Notes: generated by a model not told the origin, from the letters alone. A stretch of 64,000 nucleotides of DNA from Reyranella sp. CPCC 100927 (GCF_007859315.1 NZ_VOHA01000002.1:558001-622000); one strand, 5' to 3'. Shown: positions 36,525-47,994, counted from the first letter of the stretch. Translations and numbers: made by a program.

Positions 36525-37463
36525 TCAGCTCAAGCTGCCTTCGTGATCCTGCCAGATACTCGGCTCCAGCTTGAGGTACTGCTCCGCCGGATAGGTGCGC
36601 GACCAGTGGTGGGCGAGTTCGCCGCCGGTCGGATTCCACAGGCCGGGATGAGTTCGCATGTCGTGCAGGAACGCATCGAGAAGGTGGGCGCGATGCGCCC
36701 AGCCGCTGTGCTGCGGATGCAGAACCATGTGGAACTGCCGGCCTCGACGGTACTGGGCGGCGAACTCCGCGCGCCAGTTGCGATACAGGCTGTCGGCGTG
36801 CTCCAGCCCGGTTCCTTTTGACGGAAAGAGCAGAAAGAACTGGTCGTCGAAATGATAGTAGTACGGCAGGGTCAGCAACGCCCGCCGGGTCGCGAAATGG
36901 CTGACCCACCAGTGCGGAACGTCGTCGGCAAGCCCATTGCCCAGATACGCATAACCGGCATCGATCAGCAGATCGACCGTATGCGGGCTGACGGTGCCGC
37001 CGGCAAAGGGATCACTCTGTCGCGGCAGGGCGAACCAGCCGACCGGCTTGACGCCTGTCGCCTCGGCGATCAGCGCCGTGGTACGCGACAGGCGCGCCTT
37101 CTCTTCGTCTCTCTCGAGCGTGGACACGTCTTCGTGGCGGAAGCCGAGCGCCGCGATCTCGTGGCCGCTCGCCGCCAACGCCCGCAAGCGGTCCCGATAA
37201 GCCGGTGCCAGCACGCCGGGAACGGCGAAGGTCGCGCGCACGTGATGCTTGTCGAACAGCCGTAGCAACGCGTCGAGACCGCCCTGGGCAGCGAAATAAG
37301 CCGCCGGCGTCCGCATATCGGCGGCCGTCAACCCCTGCGGTCCCGACACCGGCGCAAGGCTCACCGTCACCGTCGCACAACAGCGTCGTCCCTCGGGCCA
37401 GGCGATGTCCGCATCGGCGAGCCCGACCTCGTCCGAAATCGTGTAGCGTTCCTTCCACGGCAT
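36525..37463 (-). CDS. Polysaccharide deacetylase-family protein 1
   Basis: 312 residues of NodB-like (carbohydrate esterase 4) type. The beta-barrel core is recognisable: VTVSLAPVSGPQG at the first strand, LLRLFDKHHVRATFAVPGVLAP, ASGHEIAALGFRHEDVSTLERDEEKARL and LHPQHSGWAHRAHLLDAFL near the end. The usual catalytic Asp-Asp pair after the first strand is replaced (SLAP), so activity as a deacetylase is doubtful. The ATG at 37463 has GGGAG upstream. It follows the second deacetylase gene by 14 bp and is probably co-transcribed. Confidence 0.8.
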   Translation of the reverse strand: MPWKERYTISDEVGLADADIAWPEGRRCCATVTVSLAPVSGPQGLTAADMRTPAAYFAAQGGLDALLRLFDKHHVRATFAVPGVLAPAYRDRLRALAASGHEIAALGFRHEDVSTLERDEEKARLSRTTALIAEATGVKPVGWFALPRQSDPFAGGTVSPHTVDLLIDAGYAYLGNGLADDVPHWWVSHFATRRALLTLPYYYHFDDQFFLLFPSKGTGLEHADSLYRNWRAEFAAQYRRGRQFHMVLHPQHSGWAHRAHLLDAFLHDMRTHPGLWNPTGGELAHHWSRTYPAEQYLKLEPSIWQDHEGSLS

Positions 37464-37477
37464 GATTGTTCTCCCGC

Positions 37478-38371
37478 TCAGGCGGCCACGCGATGCGCCG
37501 GAAATGCCGCAAGGCAATGGCGCGCGACGTCTTCGCAGGTCGCAAACCAGACTCCCGGGAACGCCTTCATGCGCTGAATGAGCTTTTCGAGCGCAGCGAT
37601 CCGCAGCGCACGCCCGGACACGAACGGGTGCAGGCAGATGTTGAGATAGCCGCCCTGGGCGTACTGCTGCTCGAAGGCCTGCCACCAGAGATCCATCACG
37701 CGATCGGTGTCGGTGATGCGCTGGGCGGCATTGCCGCTGCCCAGCCACGCGAAGCTGTAGAACATCGCGTCATCGATGGCGTAGTGGAACGGCAGGTTCA
37801 GCAGACCGTTCCGGCCGTCCTTGTCGTATTCGTAGTGCGGCAGGTGATCGGCCGAACCGTGCGAGTTGTAGATGTAGCCCTCGCGGATCAGCGCATCGTG
37901 GCGATGCCAGCTGCGGGTGCCGACCGGTCGCCGGCCGGAGGTCCGCTCCAGCGCCGCCGTGGCGCGGCGCAGATGGTTCGCTTCCAGCACCGGCTCGTCC
38001 GGCACCCGATGCTCCCACATGTGGTCGGCAATCTCGTGGCCGCTGGCCGCCGCGGCGCGCACGGCGCGGGGATAGAGTTCGCAGATACGGCCCGGCGTGA
38101 AGATCGTCGCCTTCACCTGCTGGCTGTCGAACAACGCGATCAGGCGCCAGATGCCGACCCGGCCGCCGAATTCACCTTTGGCCAGCTGCATGGGCGGCTC
38201 ATTGAGCAGTCGCCGCAGCAACATGGCATCGAAATCGGCCGTAAAGTTGACCGCAATCTGAACGCCCTTGGGCCAGGTGAGGTTCGCAATGCGCTCATAA
38301 CGCCGGCCGTTCTCGGCGACCGCATCGGTGATGCTGGCAAGAATATCGTCGTCCTGGTCGGTCATCGACAT
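37478..38371 (-). CDS. Polysaccharide deacetylase-family protein 2
   Basis: 297 residues, similar in plan to the following gene: VQIAVNFTADFDAMLLRR (first strand; FTADFDA keeps acidic residues), LIALFDSQQVKATIFTPGRI, SGHEIADHMWEHRVPDEPV and LNICLHPFVSGRALRIAALE. This is closest to the PuuE/allantoinase-like branch, which can hydrolyse amide bonds of small molecules. Start ATG 38371 (GGGGGTC upstream), or 38365. A 16-bp stem-loop at 38381-38415 separates it from thiG, but the direction and spacing allow read-through from the thi operon. Confidence 0.82.
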   Translation of the reverse strand: MSMTDQDDDILASITDAVAENGRRYERIANLTWPKGVQIAVNFTADFDAMLLRRLLNEPPMQLAKGEFGGRVGIWRLIALFDSQQVKATIFTPGRICELYPRAVRAAAASGHEIADHMWEHRVPDEPVLEANHLRRATAALERTSGRRPVGTRSWHRHDALIREGYIYNSHGSADHLPHYEYDKDGRNGLLNLPFHYAIDDAMFYSFAWLGSGNAAQRITDTDRVMDLWWQAFEQQYAQGGYLNICLHPFVSGRALRIAALEKLIQRMKAFPGVWFATCEDVARHCLAAFPAHRVAA

Positions 38372-38380
38372 GTGACCCCC

Positions 38381-38415
38381 GTCTATGGCGTCGCTGCAAC
38401 AGCGACACCATAGAC
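38381..38415 (-). terminator. Stem-loop between thiG and deacetylase genes
   Basis: GTCTATGGCGTCGCTG (38381-38396) and CAGCGACACCATAGAC (38400-38415) pair over 16 bp with one mismatch and a CAA loop. It starts 11 bp after the thiG stop. There is no U-tract, so it may attenuate, stabilise or process the mRNA rather than fully terminate. Confidence 0.55.
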
Positions 38416-38425
38416 GACAACACCC

Positions 38426-40599
<2,174 letters not shown>

Positions 40600-40606
40600 C
40601 GGCTGC

Positions 40607-40680
40607 TCCCTCCGCTGGCATGACCCAGACAGGTTCGATGGGTGTGCTCTCAGTCGCGCAAGCGCGACACCCCAGGCCGT
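40607..40680 (-). ncRNA. TPP riboswitch (THI element)
   Basis: Reading the minus strand from 40680: CCTGGGGTG, a variable stem-loop (GTCGCGC/GCGCGAC), the conserved CTGAGA, ACACCC, ATCGAACCTG, TCTGGGTCATGCCAGCG and GAGGGA. This is the complete THI-box core. The final GGAGGGA doubles as the thiO ribosome-binding site, 7 bp from its ATG, so TPP binding should block translation directly. Confidence 0.94.
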
Positions 40681-40749
40681 TGAGCGAAAACGTAGCGGCT
40701 TGCCGCGCGTGCGGCAAGCCTTGTCAGGTATGCGATTGTCGAAGGCCTG

Positions 40750-41529
40750 TCAGGCGGTGGCGCCGCCGTCGACGGGCAAGGCCACGCCGGTGATGAACGA
40801 CGCTTCGTCCGACAACAGGAACAGCGCGGCGTTGGCGATCTCCTCCGGCTGCGCGGCGCGGCCGGAGGGATTGAGCGCGGTGCTCTGTTGGACCAGCGCC
40901 TCGATATCGTTGGGCCGTGGGCCGGCGCTGTCCGGACGCGAGACGAAGACACGCAGCATCGGTGTGTCGACCATGCCCGGGCAGACGACGTTGACGCGGA
41001 TCTTCTCACGCGCCAGACGCTTGGCCAGCGCGCGCACGAAGCCGACAACACCAAACTTCATGGCCGAATAGACGGGGCTGTAGGCCGAGCCCTGAATGCC
41101 CGACTGCGAGGCGGTGAAGAGCAGCGCGCCACTGCCGCGGCGGCGCAGCTCGGGAATGGCCGCGTCCGTCGTGACCAGCACGGTACGGATGTTGAGGTCC
41201 ACCGCGCGCTCGAACTCGGCCATGTCGACGCCCTCGACCGCCGCTGGCCCGGGGTGGCCGACATGGTTCCACACGAAGTCCAGGCCGCCGAAAGCGTCGA
41301 CAGTGCGCGCCACGATCTCGCGCGCGAACGCGTCACGGCGCAAGTCGCCCGCCAACGCCACGGCCTTGCCACCGGCGCTCACGATCTCCTGCATCACGGC
41401 CTGGGCCTTGTCGGCATCGACGTCGACAACGGCAACGGCGGCACCCTCGCGGGCAAAACGCAGCGCACCGGCCCGGCCCATGCCGGATGCCGCCGCCGTC
41501 ACAATCCCGATTTTTCCCGCCAACCGCAT
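40750..41529 (-). CDS. SDR-family NAD(P)-dependent oxidoreductase
   Basis: 259-residue classical short-chain dehydrogenase. The nucleotide motif is VTAAASGMGRAGALRFA (TGxxxGxG with Ala for the first Gly), VVDVDADKAQ suggests NAD preference, FVWNHVGHPG replaces the usual NNAG, and the catalytic residues are Ser in FTASQSG and Tyr/Lys in YSAMKFG. It ends in LPVDGGATA. Substrate unknown. It stands upstream of the TPP riboswitch in the same direction but ends 70 bp before it. Confidence 0.92.
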   Translation of the reverse strand: MRLAGKIGIVTAAASGMGRAGALRFAREGAAVAVVDVDADKAQAVMQEIVSAGGKAVALAGDLRRDAFAREIVARTVDAFGGLDFVWNHVGHPGPAAVEGVDMAEFERAVDLNIRTVLVTTDAAIPELRRRGSGALLFTASQSGIQGSAYSPVYSAMKFGVVGFVRALAKRLAREKIRVNVVCPGMVDTPMLRVFVSRPDSAGPRPNDIEALVQQSTALNPSGRAAQPEEIANAALFLLSDEASFITGVALPVDGGATA

Positions 41530-41616
41530 CGCTGCCCCCGCGCCCGTGTGTCGCTGTCAGCGTCCTGTGCGCACAAGCGGAAGTCAAATGCTCCGGGGCT
41601 ACAGTTTCGCAGCCCG

Positions 41617-42885
41617 CTACAGCCACTCGGGAACGCGATCGGCCGCGAGCAGGTCATCGAGCGATTGGCGCGGCCGGATGACCTCGTAGCGATCGCCGTC
41701 GACCAGCACCTCCGGCACCAGCGGCCGGGTGTTGTAGGTCGAGGACATCACCGCGCCGTAGGCGCCGGCCGACTTCACCACGACGACGTCGCCGGCCGCC
41801 AGCGGCGGCATCGGCCGGTTCTGGGCCAGATAGTCACCCGACTCGCAGATCGGACCGACGATATCTGTTGCCGCCAGGGTCGCACCCGCCGCCGGCTCGT
41901 GGGACGGCACGATGTCGTGCCACGCTTCGTAGAGCGTCGGGCGGATCAGGTCGTTCATCGCCGCATCGATGATAACGAACGTGCGGGCCGTGCCCGGCTT
42001 CACCAGGATGACCTCGCCCAGCAGCACGCCGGCATTGCCGACCAGAGAGCGGCCAGGTTCGAAGCTCAGCGCGCAGCCCAAGCCCGCTGTCTCCTCGCGT
42101 ACCATTTCCATATAGTCGCCGACGGCAAACGGCCGCTCGTTGGACTGATCGCGATAGACGATGCCGTAGCCACCGCCGAGATCGAGGCGCTGGATATCGT
42201 GGCCATCGGTGCGCAGCTCGCCGACCAGGCCGCGCAGCTTGCGGATCGAGTCGCGATAGGGTTCCAGCGAGAGGATCTGCGAGCCGATATGCATGGCAAC
42301 GCCGATCGGCCGTAGATTCTTTTTTGACGCGGCATGGGCATAGGCATCGCGCGCGAGATCGATGTCGATGCCGAACTTGTTCCCCTTGCGGCCGGTCGTG
42401 ATCTTGGCGTGGGTCTTGGCATCGACATCCGGGTTGACCCGGATGGCGATGTCCACCACCCGACCCAGGCTTTTGGCCACGGCATCGAGCGTATCGAGCT
42501 CGGCGCTGCTCTCGACGTTGATCTGGCGGACGCCCGCCTCCAGCGCCTGGCGCAGCTCAACTTCCTTCTTGCCGACGCCGGAGAAGACGATGTTCGATGC
42601 CGCGACACCGGCGGCCAGCGCGCGCCGCATCTCGCCGATCGAGACAATATCGGCGCCGGCGCCCTGGGCGGCGAAGGCGCGGATCACGGCCAGGTTGCTG
42701 TTGGCTTTCACCGCGTAGTGCAACTCGGCATCGAGGCCGCGCATCGACGTCGCGAAGGCCTGGTAGTTCGCACGCAACGCCGCCAGCGAATAAACGTAGA
42801 CGGGTGTACCGACATCGCGGGCGATCCGCGCCAGCGGCACCGACTCGGCGACCATCTCGCCGCCCTGGTAGACGAAGGAGTCCAT
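41617..42885 (-). CDS. lysA: Diaminopimelate decarboxylase
   Basis: 422-residue fold-type III PLP enzyme for the last step of lysine synthesis. The PLP lysine is in LHYAVKANSNLAVI (residue about 59). Further blocks are GADIVSIGEMRRAL, FGIDIDLARDAY, HIGSQILSLEPY, DLGGGYGIVY, FEPGRSLVGNAG and the C-terminal CESGDYLAQNR with the catalytic Cys of the partner subunit. It follows the small lipoprotein gene by 12 bp. Confidence 0.97.
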   Translation of the reverse strand: MDSFVYQGGEMVAESVPLARIARDVGTPVYVYSLAALRANYQAFATSMRGLDAELHYAVKANSNLAVIRAFAAQGAGADIVSIGEMRRALAAGVAASNIVFSGVGKKEVELRQALEAGVRQINVESSAELDTLDAVAKSLGRVVDIAIRVNPDVDAKTHAKITTGRKGNKFGIDIDLARDAYAHAASKKNLRPIGVAMHIGSQILSLEPYRDSIRKLRGLVGELRTDGHDIQRLDLGGGYGIVYRDQSNERPFAVGDYMEMVREETAGLGCALSFEPGRSLVGNAGVLLGEVILVKPGTARTFVIIDAAMNDLIRPTLYEAWHDIVPSHEPAAGATLAATDIVGPICESGDYLAQNRPMPPLAAGDVVVVKSAGAYGAVMSSTYNTRPLVPEVLVDGDRYEVIRPRQSLDDLLAADRVPEWL

Positions 42886-42897
42886 GGTGAACGAAGC

Positions 42898-43077
42898 CTA
42901 TGGTGTCTTCGATTGCGGTGTCGTCTGCCACGGCACGGGGTCGGGCTTGGGATACGTTCGCTCGGGCGTTTTGTGGCCGCTGGGCCGGTCCGGTTCGCCT
43001 CTCTTGCCGCAGGCCGCCAACGCCGGCAGCAGCAGCAGCAGCAGCGCACTCAGAAGCAGACGTCTGTTGGGAGCCAT
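42898..43077 (-). CDS. Small lipoprotein (LptM/YifL-like)
   Basis: 59 residues: MAPNRRLLLSALL, a run of leucines, then the lipobox LAAC (Cys23), followed by GKRGEPDRPSG and a proline-rich tail. The pattern of lipobox-CGxxG-P-rich tail and the place between argH and lysA are those of the LptM/YifL-type lipoprotein (LPS translocon assembly in enterobacteria). The six CTG leucine codons form a trinucleotide repeat. The gene lies 6 bp after argH and 12 bp before lysA. Confidence 0.85.
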   Translation of the reverse strand: MAPNRRLLLSALLLLLLPALAACGKRGEPDRPSGHKTPERTYPKPDPVPWQTTPQSKTP

Positions 43078-43083
43078 CTGTGC

Positions 43084-44565
43084 CTAACCCTTCCCTGCGG
43101 TCTTGGCGGCAAAGCGTCGCCGAGCCGCGGCGACCGCCTTCTTCACATTCTTGGGCGCCGTACCGCCGAAGACGGACCGCGCTGCCACCGACGCTTCCAC
43201 GGTCAATGCGCGATAGACGTCCTTGGTGATCTTCGGCTCGACGGCACGCATGTCATCGAGCGACAGCGCACCGAGATCGACGCCCTTGGTGACGGCCAGC
43301 GCCACCAGCTTGCCGGTGGCATGGTGTGCCTGGCGGAACGGCAGCCCCAGGCTGCGCACCAGCCAGTCGGCGAGATCCGTGGCCGTCGAATAGTCGGCCG
43401 AGGCAACGGCATGCATGCGCTCGGTGTTGGCCTTCAGATCGCGCACCATGCCGGTCGTGGCGGCGAGGCCCAGCTCCAGCGAGTCGGCAGCGTCGAAGAT
43501 TGGCTCCTTGTCTTCCTGCATGTCCTTGCCGTAGGTCAACGGCAGGCCTTTCATCACCATCGCCAGCGCCGTGAAGTCGCCCAGGATGCGGCCGCTCTTG
43601 GCGCGCGCCAGTTCGGCTGCGTCGGGGTTGCGCTTCTGCGGCATGATCGAGCTGCCGGTCGTGAAGGCGTCGGACAGCGCGATGAAGCGGAACGGCGCGC
43701 TGCACCAGATCACGATCTCCTCGGCCAGGCGCGAGATGTGCACGGCGCAGATCGTCGCCGCCGCCATGAATTCCAGCGCGTAGTCGCGATCGGCCACCGC
43801 ATCGAGCGAATTGGCCATCGGACGGTCGAAGTCGAGTGCCTTGGCAGTCATGTGGCGGTCGATGGCATGCGGCGATCCGGCCAAGGCCGCGGCACCCAGC
43901 GGGCTCTCGTTCATCCGCTTGCGGCAATCGGCGAAGCGGCTGCGATCGCGACCGAACATCTCGACATAGGCCAGCAGATGGTGGCCGAACGTCACCGGCT
44001 GTGCCGTCTGCAGGTGCGTGAAGCCCGGCATGATGGTGGCCGCGTACTCTTCGGCGCGATCGATCAGCGCCGCCTGCAGGTCATGCAGCAACGCCTCGAC
44101 GCGATCGACGGCATCGCGCACCCACAGCCGCACGTCGAGCGCGACCTGGTCGTTGCGCGACCGCGCGGTGTGCAGGCGGCCGGCAGCATCGCCGATGAGC
44201 TGCGTCAGTCGCCCTTCGACATTCATGTGGATGTCCTCGAGGCGCGTGGAGAAGGCAAACCCGCCGGCTTCGATCTCCTCCTCGATGCGGCGCAGGCCGG
44301 TGACGATCTTGCGCCCGTCGGCAGCCGAGATGATGCCCTGCTTCACCAGCATCTGGCAGTGCGCGATCGAGCCCCTGATGTCCTGGCGGTACATGCGCTG
44401 ATCGAAGCCGATCGACGCATTGATCCGCTCCATGATCTCCGCCGGCCCCAGCGCGAACCGGCCGCCCCACATGGCATTGGATGCACCGCTGCCGTTCGCA
44501 CTGCCCGCCGACGGTGCGACAGAACGGCGCCCGCGGTTTGACTTCACTTTCCTGTTCACTGTCAT
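43084..44565 (-). CDS. argH: Argininosuccinate lyase
   Basis: 493-residue homotetrameric lyase, last step of arginine synthesis. Family blocks: [68 protein letters not shown] (catalytic His), [10 protein letters not shown] and the signature [12 protein letters not shown] with the active-site Ser. The start is uncertain: ATG 44565 (chosen) gives a basic 31-residue leader common in this class; ATG 44472 directly before WGGRF gives 462 residues and leaves more room for the divergent tlpA promoter. Confidence 0.96.
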   Translation of the reverse strand: MTVNRKVKSNRGRRSVAPSAGSANGSGASNAMWGGRFALGPAEIMERINASIGFDQRMYRQDIRGSIAHCQMLVKQGIISAADGRKIVTGLRRIEEEIEAGGFAFSTRLEDIHMNVEGRLTQLIGDAAGRLHTARSRNDQVALDVRLWVRDAVDRVEALLHDLQAALIDRAEEYAATIMPGFTHLQTAQPVTFGHHLLAYVEMFGRDRSRFADCRKRMNESPLGAAALAGSPHAIDRHMTAKALDFDRPMANSLDAVADRDYALEFMAAATICAVHISRLAEEIVIWCSAPFRFIALSDAFTTGSSIMPQKRNPDAAELARAKSGRILGDFTALAMVMKGLPLTYGKDMQEDKEPIFDAADSLELGLAATTGMVRDLKANTERMHAVASADYSTATDLADWLVRSLGLPFRQAHHATGKLVALAVTKGVDLGALSLDDMRAVEPKITKDVYRALTVEASVAARSVFGGTAPKNVKKAVAAARRRFAAKTAGKG

Positions 44566-44599
44566 GACGCCAGCAATCGAAAATCGTAGGATCGCGGTT

Positions 44600-45178
44600 A
44601 TGGCACAGCTTTCATCGCATTTCTCGCATCTCGTGCAGATCCTGAGCGCGCTTCTTCTGGCACTGCCTCTGGCCCTGCCGGCCGTGGCCCAGGACAGCAA
44701 GCCGCCACTGGCCGGCGCGATGAGCAAGTTCGAACTCCAGGCCGAGCGCAAGCCGGCGCCCCCGATCGCGTTCAAGGACAAGGCTGACGCCGATGCGACC
44801 CTCGATGCCTTCAAGGGCAAGGTCGTGTTGCTGAACTTCTGGGCGACCTGGTGCATTCCTTGCGTCAAGGAGATGCCCAGCCTGGACCGGTTGGCCGCCA
44901 AGATCGGCAACGAGAAGTTCGTGGTCGTGGCGCTGTCGCTGGACGGACCGTCGCGGCCCAAGGTCGAACCCTTCATCCGCAGCCGCAACCTGGACCATCT
45001 GCAGGTCTTCTTCGACACGCAGAAGAAGTCCTACAGCGGCCTCAACATCGCGGTGCTGCCGACGACCGTGCTGATCGACGCCCAGGGCCGCGAAGTCGGC
45101 CGCCTGCAGGGTGACGCCGAATGGGACACGCCCGAGGCCGAAGCCCTGGTGCGGCATGTAATGGGTGGTGGCAGTTGA
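44600..45178 (+). CDS. tlpA: TlpA-family thioredoxin-like protein
   Basis: 192 residues. A signal peptide or anchor (residues 10-30, [17 protein letters not shown]) places the domain in the periplasm. The redox motif is [17 protein letters not shown] (CxxC, about residues 85-88), and the cis-Pro is in VLPTTVLID. TlpA proteins reduce copper-delivery or cytochrome c biogenesis partners. The start at 44600 follows AGGATCG; an in-frame ATG at 44564 overlaps the argH start. Divergence from argH is usual in alphaproteobacteria. Confidence 0.92.
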   Translation: MAQLSSHFSHLVQILSALLLALPLALPAVAQDSKPPLAGAMSKFELQAERKPAPPIAFKDKADADATLDAFKGKVVLLNFWATWCIPCVKEMPSLDRLAAKIGNEKFVVVALSLDGPSRPKVEPFIRSRNLDHLQVFFDTQKKSYSGLNIAVLPTTVLIDAQGREVGRLQGDAEWDTPEAEALVRHVMGGGS

Positions 45179-45180
45179 TC

Positions 45181-45301
45181 CTCCCCACGCAGTGGGGAGG
45201 TGTCCCGAAGGGGCGGAGGGGAGCCGACGCGATCTCGGTAACAGAGACCACGTCGGCTCCCCATCCGGCCTTTGGCCACCTTCCCCACTAAGTGGGGAAG
45301 G
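45181..45301. repeat. Composite inverted repeat between convergent tlpA and hbd
   Basis: Arms of about 50 bp are imperfect reverse complements, and each contains its own hairpin: CCTCCCCAC/GTGGGGAGG at the left end, CCTTCCCCAC/GTGGGGAAGG at the right end, and GGAGCCGACG/CGTCGGCTCC nearest the centre. The element fills the gap between two stop codons and could terminate both transcripts. It looks like a dispersed repeat family. Confidence 0.75.
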
Positions 45302-45307
45302 AAAATA

Positions 45308-46180
45308 TTACCGTGTCGGCATCGGGCGTTCGCCCGAGTAGTCGTAGAAACCGCGGCCTGCCTTGCGGCCGACCCAGCCGGCCTCGACGTATTTCACCAG
45401 CAGCGGGCAGGGACGATATTTCGAATCGGCCAGGCCCTCGTAGAGGACCTGCATCACCGACAGGCAGGTATCCAACCCGATGAAGTCGGCCAGCTGCAAG
45501 GGGCCCATCGGATGGTTGGCGCCCAGCCGCATCGCGGTGTCGATCGACTCGACATTGCCGACGCCTTCATAGAGCGCGTAGACCGCCTCGTTGATCATCG
45601 GCAGCAGGATGCGGTTGACGATGAACGCCGGGAAATCCTCGGCGTTCGCCGGCACCTTGCCGAGCTTGATCGTCAGGTCGCGGATCGTGCGGAACGTCTC
45701 TTCCTCGGTGGCGATGCCGCGGATGAGCTCGACCAGCTGCATCAGCGGCACCGGGTTCATGAAGTGCATGCCCATGAACCGCCCGGGCCGGTCGGTCACC
45801 GACGCCAGGCGCGTCACCGAGATCGACGACGTATTGGTCGCGATCAGGGTAGCCGCCGGCAACATCGGGCAGAGCTTCTTGAAGATCTCGCGCTTGATCT
45901 GCTCGTTCTCGACGGCGGCCTCGATCACGAGGTCGCAATCCTCGAAGATCTTGTAGTCGACGCCGGTCTCGATCCGGCGCATGGCGGCGTCCCGCTCCTC
46001 CGGCTTGATCATGCCCCGACCGATCTGCCGGTCCATGTTGCCGGTGATGGTCTCCATGCCCTTCTCGACATGCGCCTGATCGACATCAACGATCTTCACG
46101 TTGAAGCCCTTCAGGGCACAGACGTGCGCAATGCCACCGCCCATTTGGCCGGCGCCGATCACGCCGATCCGCTGGATCAT
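45308..46180 (-). CDS. 3-Hydroxybutyryl-CoA dehydrogenase
   Basis: 290 residues. The NAD motif is IGVIGAGQMGGGIAHVCAL (residues 4-22); VIEAAVENEQIKREIF, NTSSISVTRLA, GMHFMNPVPLMQLVELIRG (catalytic His) and NRILLPMINEAV follow, ending with ADFIGLDTCLSVM and GRKAGRGFYDYS. This is the monofunctional Hbd/PaaH type for acetoacetyl-CoA/3-hydroxybutyryl-CoA in butyrate, PHB or ethylmalonyl-CoA metabolism. The ATG at 46180 is used; TTG at 46186 is possible. It is downstream of etfBA in one operon. Confidence 0.95.
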   Translation of the reverse strand: MIQRIGVIGAGQMGGGIAHVCALKGFNVKIVDVDQAHVEKGMETITGNMDRQIGRGMIKPEERDAAMRRIETGVDYKIFEDCDLVIEAAVENEQIKREIFKKLCPMLPAATLIATNTSSISVTRLASVTDRPGRFMGMHFMNPVPLMQLVELIRGIATEEETFRTIRDLTIKLGKVPANAEDFPAFIVNRILLPMINEAVYALYEGVGNVESIDTAMRLGANHPMGPLQLADFIGLDTCLSVMQVLYEGLADSKYRPCPLLVKYVEAGWVGRKAGRGFYDYSGERPMPTR

Positions 46181-46241
46181 CGTCAATCCCCCGATAATGC
46201 CGGTATCGCCGGCCGCCCCACAGGCCGACGCCGTGCGGGTA

Positions 46242-47177
46242 TCATTTCTTTTCGATCGCCGCTGTCAACTCGGGCACGATCTGGAACAGGTCACCGACAA
46301 GACCATAGTCGGCAACCTGGAAGATCGGTGCTTCCTCGTCCTTGTTGATGGCGACGATGGTCTTGCTGTCCTTCATCCCGGCCAGATGCTGAATCGCACC
46401 CGAGATGCCGACGGCAATATAGAGATCAGGCGCCACGACCTTGCCGGTCTGGCCAACCTGGTAGTCGTTGGGCACGTAGCCGGCGTCGACGGCGGCGCGG
46501 CTGGCGCCCAGCCCGGCGCCCAGCTTGTCGGCCAGCGCCTCGAGCATCTTGAAGTTCTCGCCCGAGGCCAGGCCGCGACCGCCCGACACCACGATCTTGG
46601 CGCTGGTCAGCTCCGGGCGCTCCGACTTGGAGACCTCGGCACCGACATAGCTGGAAAGACCGCTGGCGCCGGCGCCGGCGACCTGCTCGATGGCGGCCGA
46701 GCCGCCGCCCGCCGCCGCCTTGAAGTTGGTGGGGCGGACCGTCAGCACCTTGATCTTGTCGGCCGACTGCACGGTTGCCATGGCGTTGCCGGCGTAGATC
46801 GGCCGCACGAACGTGTCGGGGGAGACGATCGCAATCGCCTCGGAGACCTGCGCGACGTCCAGCAGGGCGGCGACGCGCGGCATGATGTTCTTGCCGACCG
46901 TATCGGCGGCGGCCACGACGTGGCTGTAGTTCGGCGCCAGCTTCACCACCAGCGGCGCGATGTCCTCGGCCACCCAGTTGGCATACGCCGCGTCCTCGGC
47001 CTGCAGCACCTTGGCGACGCCCTGGATCGCGGCGGCCGACTTGGCGGCCTCGGCCGCGTTCGAGCCGGCCACCAGCACGTGGACATCACCACCCAGCTGG
47101 GACGCAGCCGTGACGGCGTTGGCGACGTTGGCGCGAACGGCCTTGCCGTCATGCGCAGCGACAACGAGCACGCTCAT
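46242..47177 (-). CDS. etfA: Electron transfer flavoprotein alpha subunit
   Basis: 311 residues. The N-terminal ETF domain ([33 protein letters not shown]) is followed by the FAD-binding C-terminal domain with [54 protein letters not shown] and [24 protein letters not shown], all diagnostic. It accepts electrons from acyl-CoA dehydrogenases and passes them to ETF-quinone oxidoreductase. It starts 1 bp after etfB. Confidence 0.97.
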   Translation of the reverse strand: MSVLVVAAHDGKAVRANVANAVTAASQLGGDVHVLVAGSNAAEAAKSAAAIQGVAKVLQAEDAAYANWVAEDIAPLVVKLAPNYSHVVAAADTVGKNIMPRVAALLDVAQVSEAIAIVSPDTFVRPIYAGNAMATVQSADKIKVLTVRPTNFKAAAGGGSAAIEQVAGAGASGLSSYVGAEVSKSERPELTSAKIVVSGGRGLASGENFKMLEALADKLGAGLGASRAAVDAGYVPNDYQVGQTGKVVAPDLYIAVGISGAIQHLAGMKDSKTIVAINKDEEAPIFQVADYGLVGDLFQIVPELTAAIEKK

Positions 47178-47178
47178 C

Positions 47179-47928
47179 TCACAGCACTCCCGCTTCGTTC
47201 TTCAGCTTGTCGATCAGCTCGGCCACGGTCTTGACCTTGATGCCGGCCTTGCGGCCCGGCGGCTCCTCGACCTTCAGCGTCTTCAGCCGCGGCGCCACGT
47301 CGACACCCAGCGACTCGGGCGTCTGCGCATCGATCGGCTTCTTCTTGGCCTTCATGATGTTGGGCAGCGAAGCGTAACGCGGCTCGTTCAGCCGCAGATC
47401 GGTGGTGATCACCGCCGGCAGCTTCAGCTTCACGTTCTCCAGGCCGCCGTCGATCTCGCGCTTGAGCTCGGCCGAGCCGTCGGCGATCGCCAGCTTGTTG
47501 GCGAAGGTGCCCTGCGACCAGCCCAGCAGCGCCGCCAGCATCTGGCCGGTCTGGTTGCTGTCGTCGTCGATCGCCTGCTTGCCAACGATGATCAGGCCCG
47601 GCTGTTCCTTGTCGGCCACAGCCTTGAGCAGCTTGGCCACCGCCAGCGGCTGCAGCTCGGCGTCGGTGTTGACGTGCACGCCGCGGTCGGCGCCCATGGC
47701 CAGCGCCGTGCGGATCGTCTCCTGGCACTGTTGCGGACCGGCGCTGAAGGCGATGACTTCCGTCGCCTTGCCCTGCTCCTTGAGCCGCACGGCTTCTTCC
47801 ACCGCGATTTCGTCGAAGGGATTCATCGACATCTTGACGTTCGCCGTCTCGACGCCCGTTTTGTCGGCCTTCACGCGGATCTTGACGTTGTAGTCGATCA
47901 CACGCTTTACGGCGACCAGCACTTTCAT
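47179..47928 (-). CDS. etfB: Electron transfer flavoprotein beta subunit
   Basis: 249 residues. [68 protein letters not shown] (AMP-site region) and the recognition-loop block [30 protein letters not shown] are all present; the last contacts client dehydrogenases. First gene of etfB-etfA-hbd. The Mcd dehydrogenase encoded at 55403 is a likely client. Confidence 0.97.
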   Translation of the reverse strand: MKVLVAVKRVIDYNVKIRVKADKTGVETANVKMSMNPFDEIAVEEAVRLKEQGKATEVIAFSAGPQQCQETIRTALAMGADRGVHVNTDAELQPLAVAKLLKAVADKEQPGLIIVGKQAIDDDSNQTGQMLAALLGWSQGTFANKLAIADGSAELKREIDGGLENVKLKLPAVITTDLRLNEPRYASLPNIMKAKKKPIDAQTPESLGVDVAPRLKTLKVEEPPGRKAGIKVKTVAELIDKLKNEAGVL

Positions 47929-47965
47929 TGGGTTTTCGCCCCCGATGATCGTTTAAAGGCGCTCC

Positions 47966-47994
47966 GTCCTAGGCCGCTGACCTAAACCTGTCAA
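47966..47994 (-). promoter_or_regulatory. Possible promoter of etfB-etfA-hbd
   Basis: On the minus strand a perfect TTGACA (47994-47989) is followed after 17 bp by TAGGAC (47971-47966), 38 bp before the etfB ATG. The -35 is consensus and the -10 weak. The 47929-48130 gap otherwise holds nothing recognised. Confidence 0.35.

Noticed and set aside
40600-40680. tRNA-like GGTTCGA at about 40631
   Set aside because: It is part of the TPP riboswitch read on the other strand; no cloverleaf can be built.
42334-44541. 735-codon open frame opposite lysA and argH
   Set aside because: Spans two well-recognised genes and the lipoprotein on the other strand; composition is typical of an antisense shadow.
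43084-45018. 644-codon reading of argH
   Set aside because: The N-terminal part is antisense to tlpA; the family start lies at 44565 or 44472.
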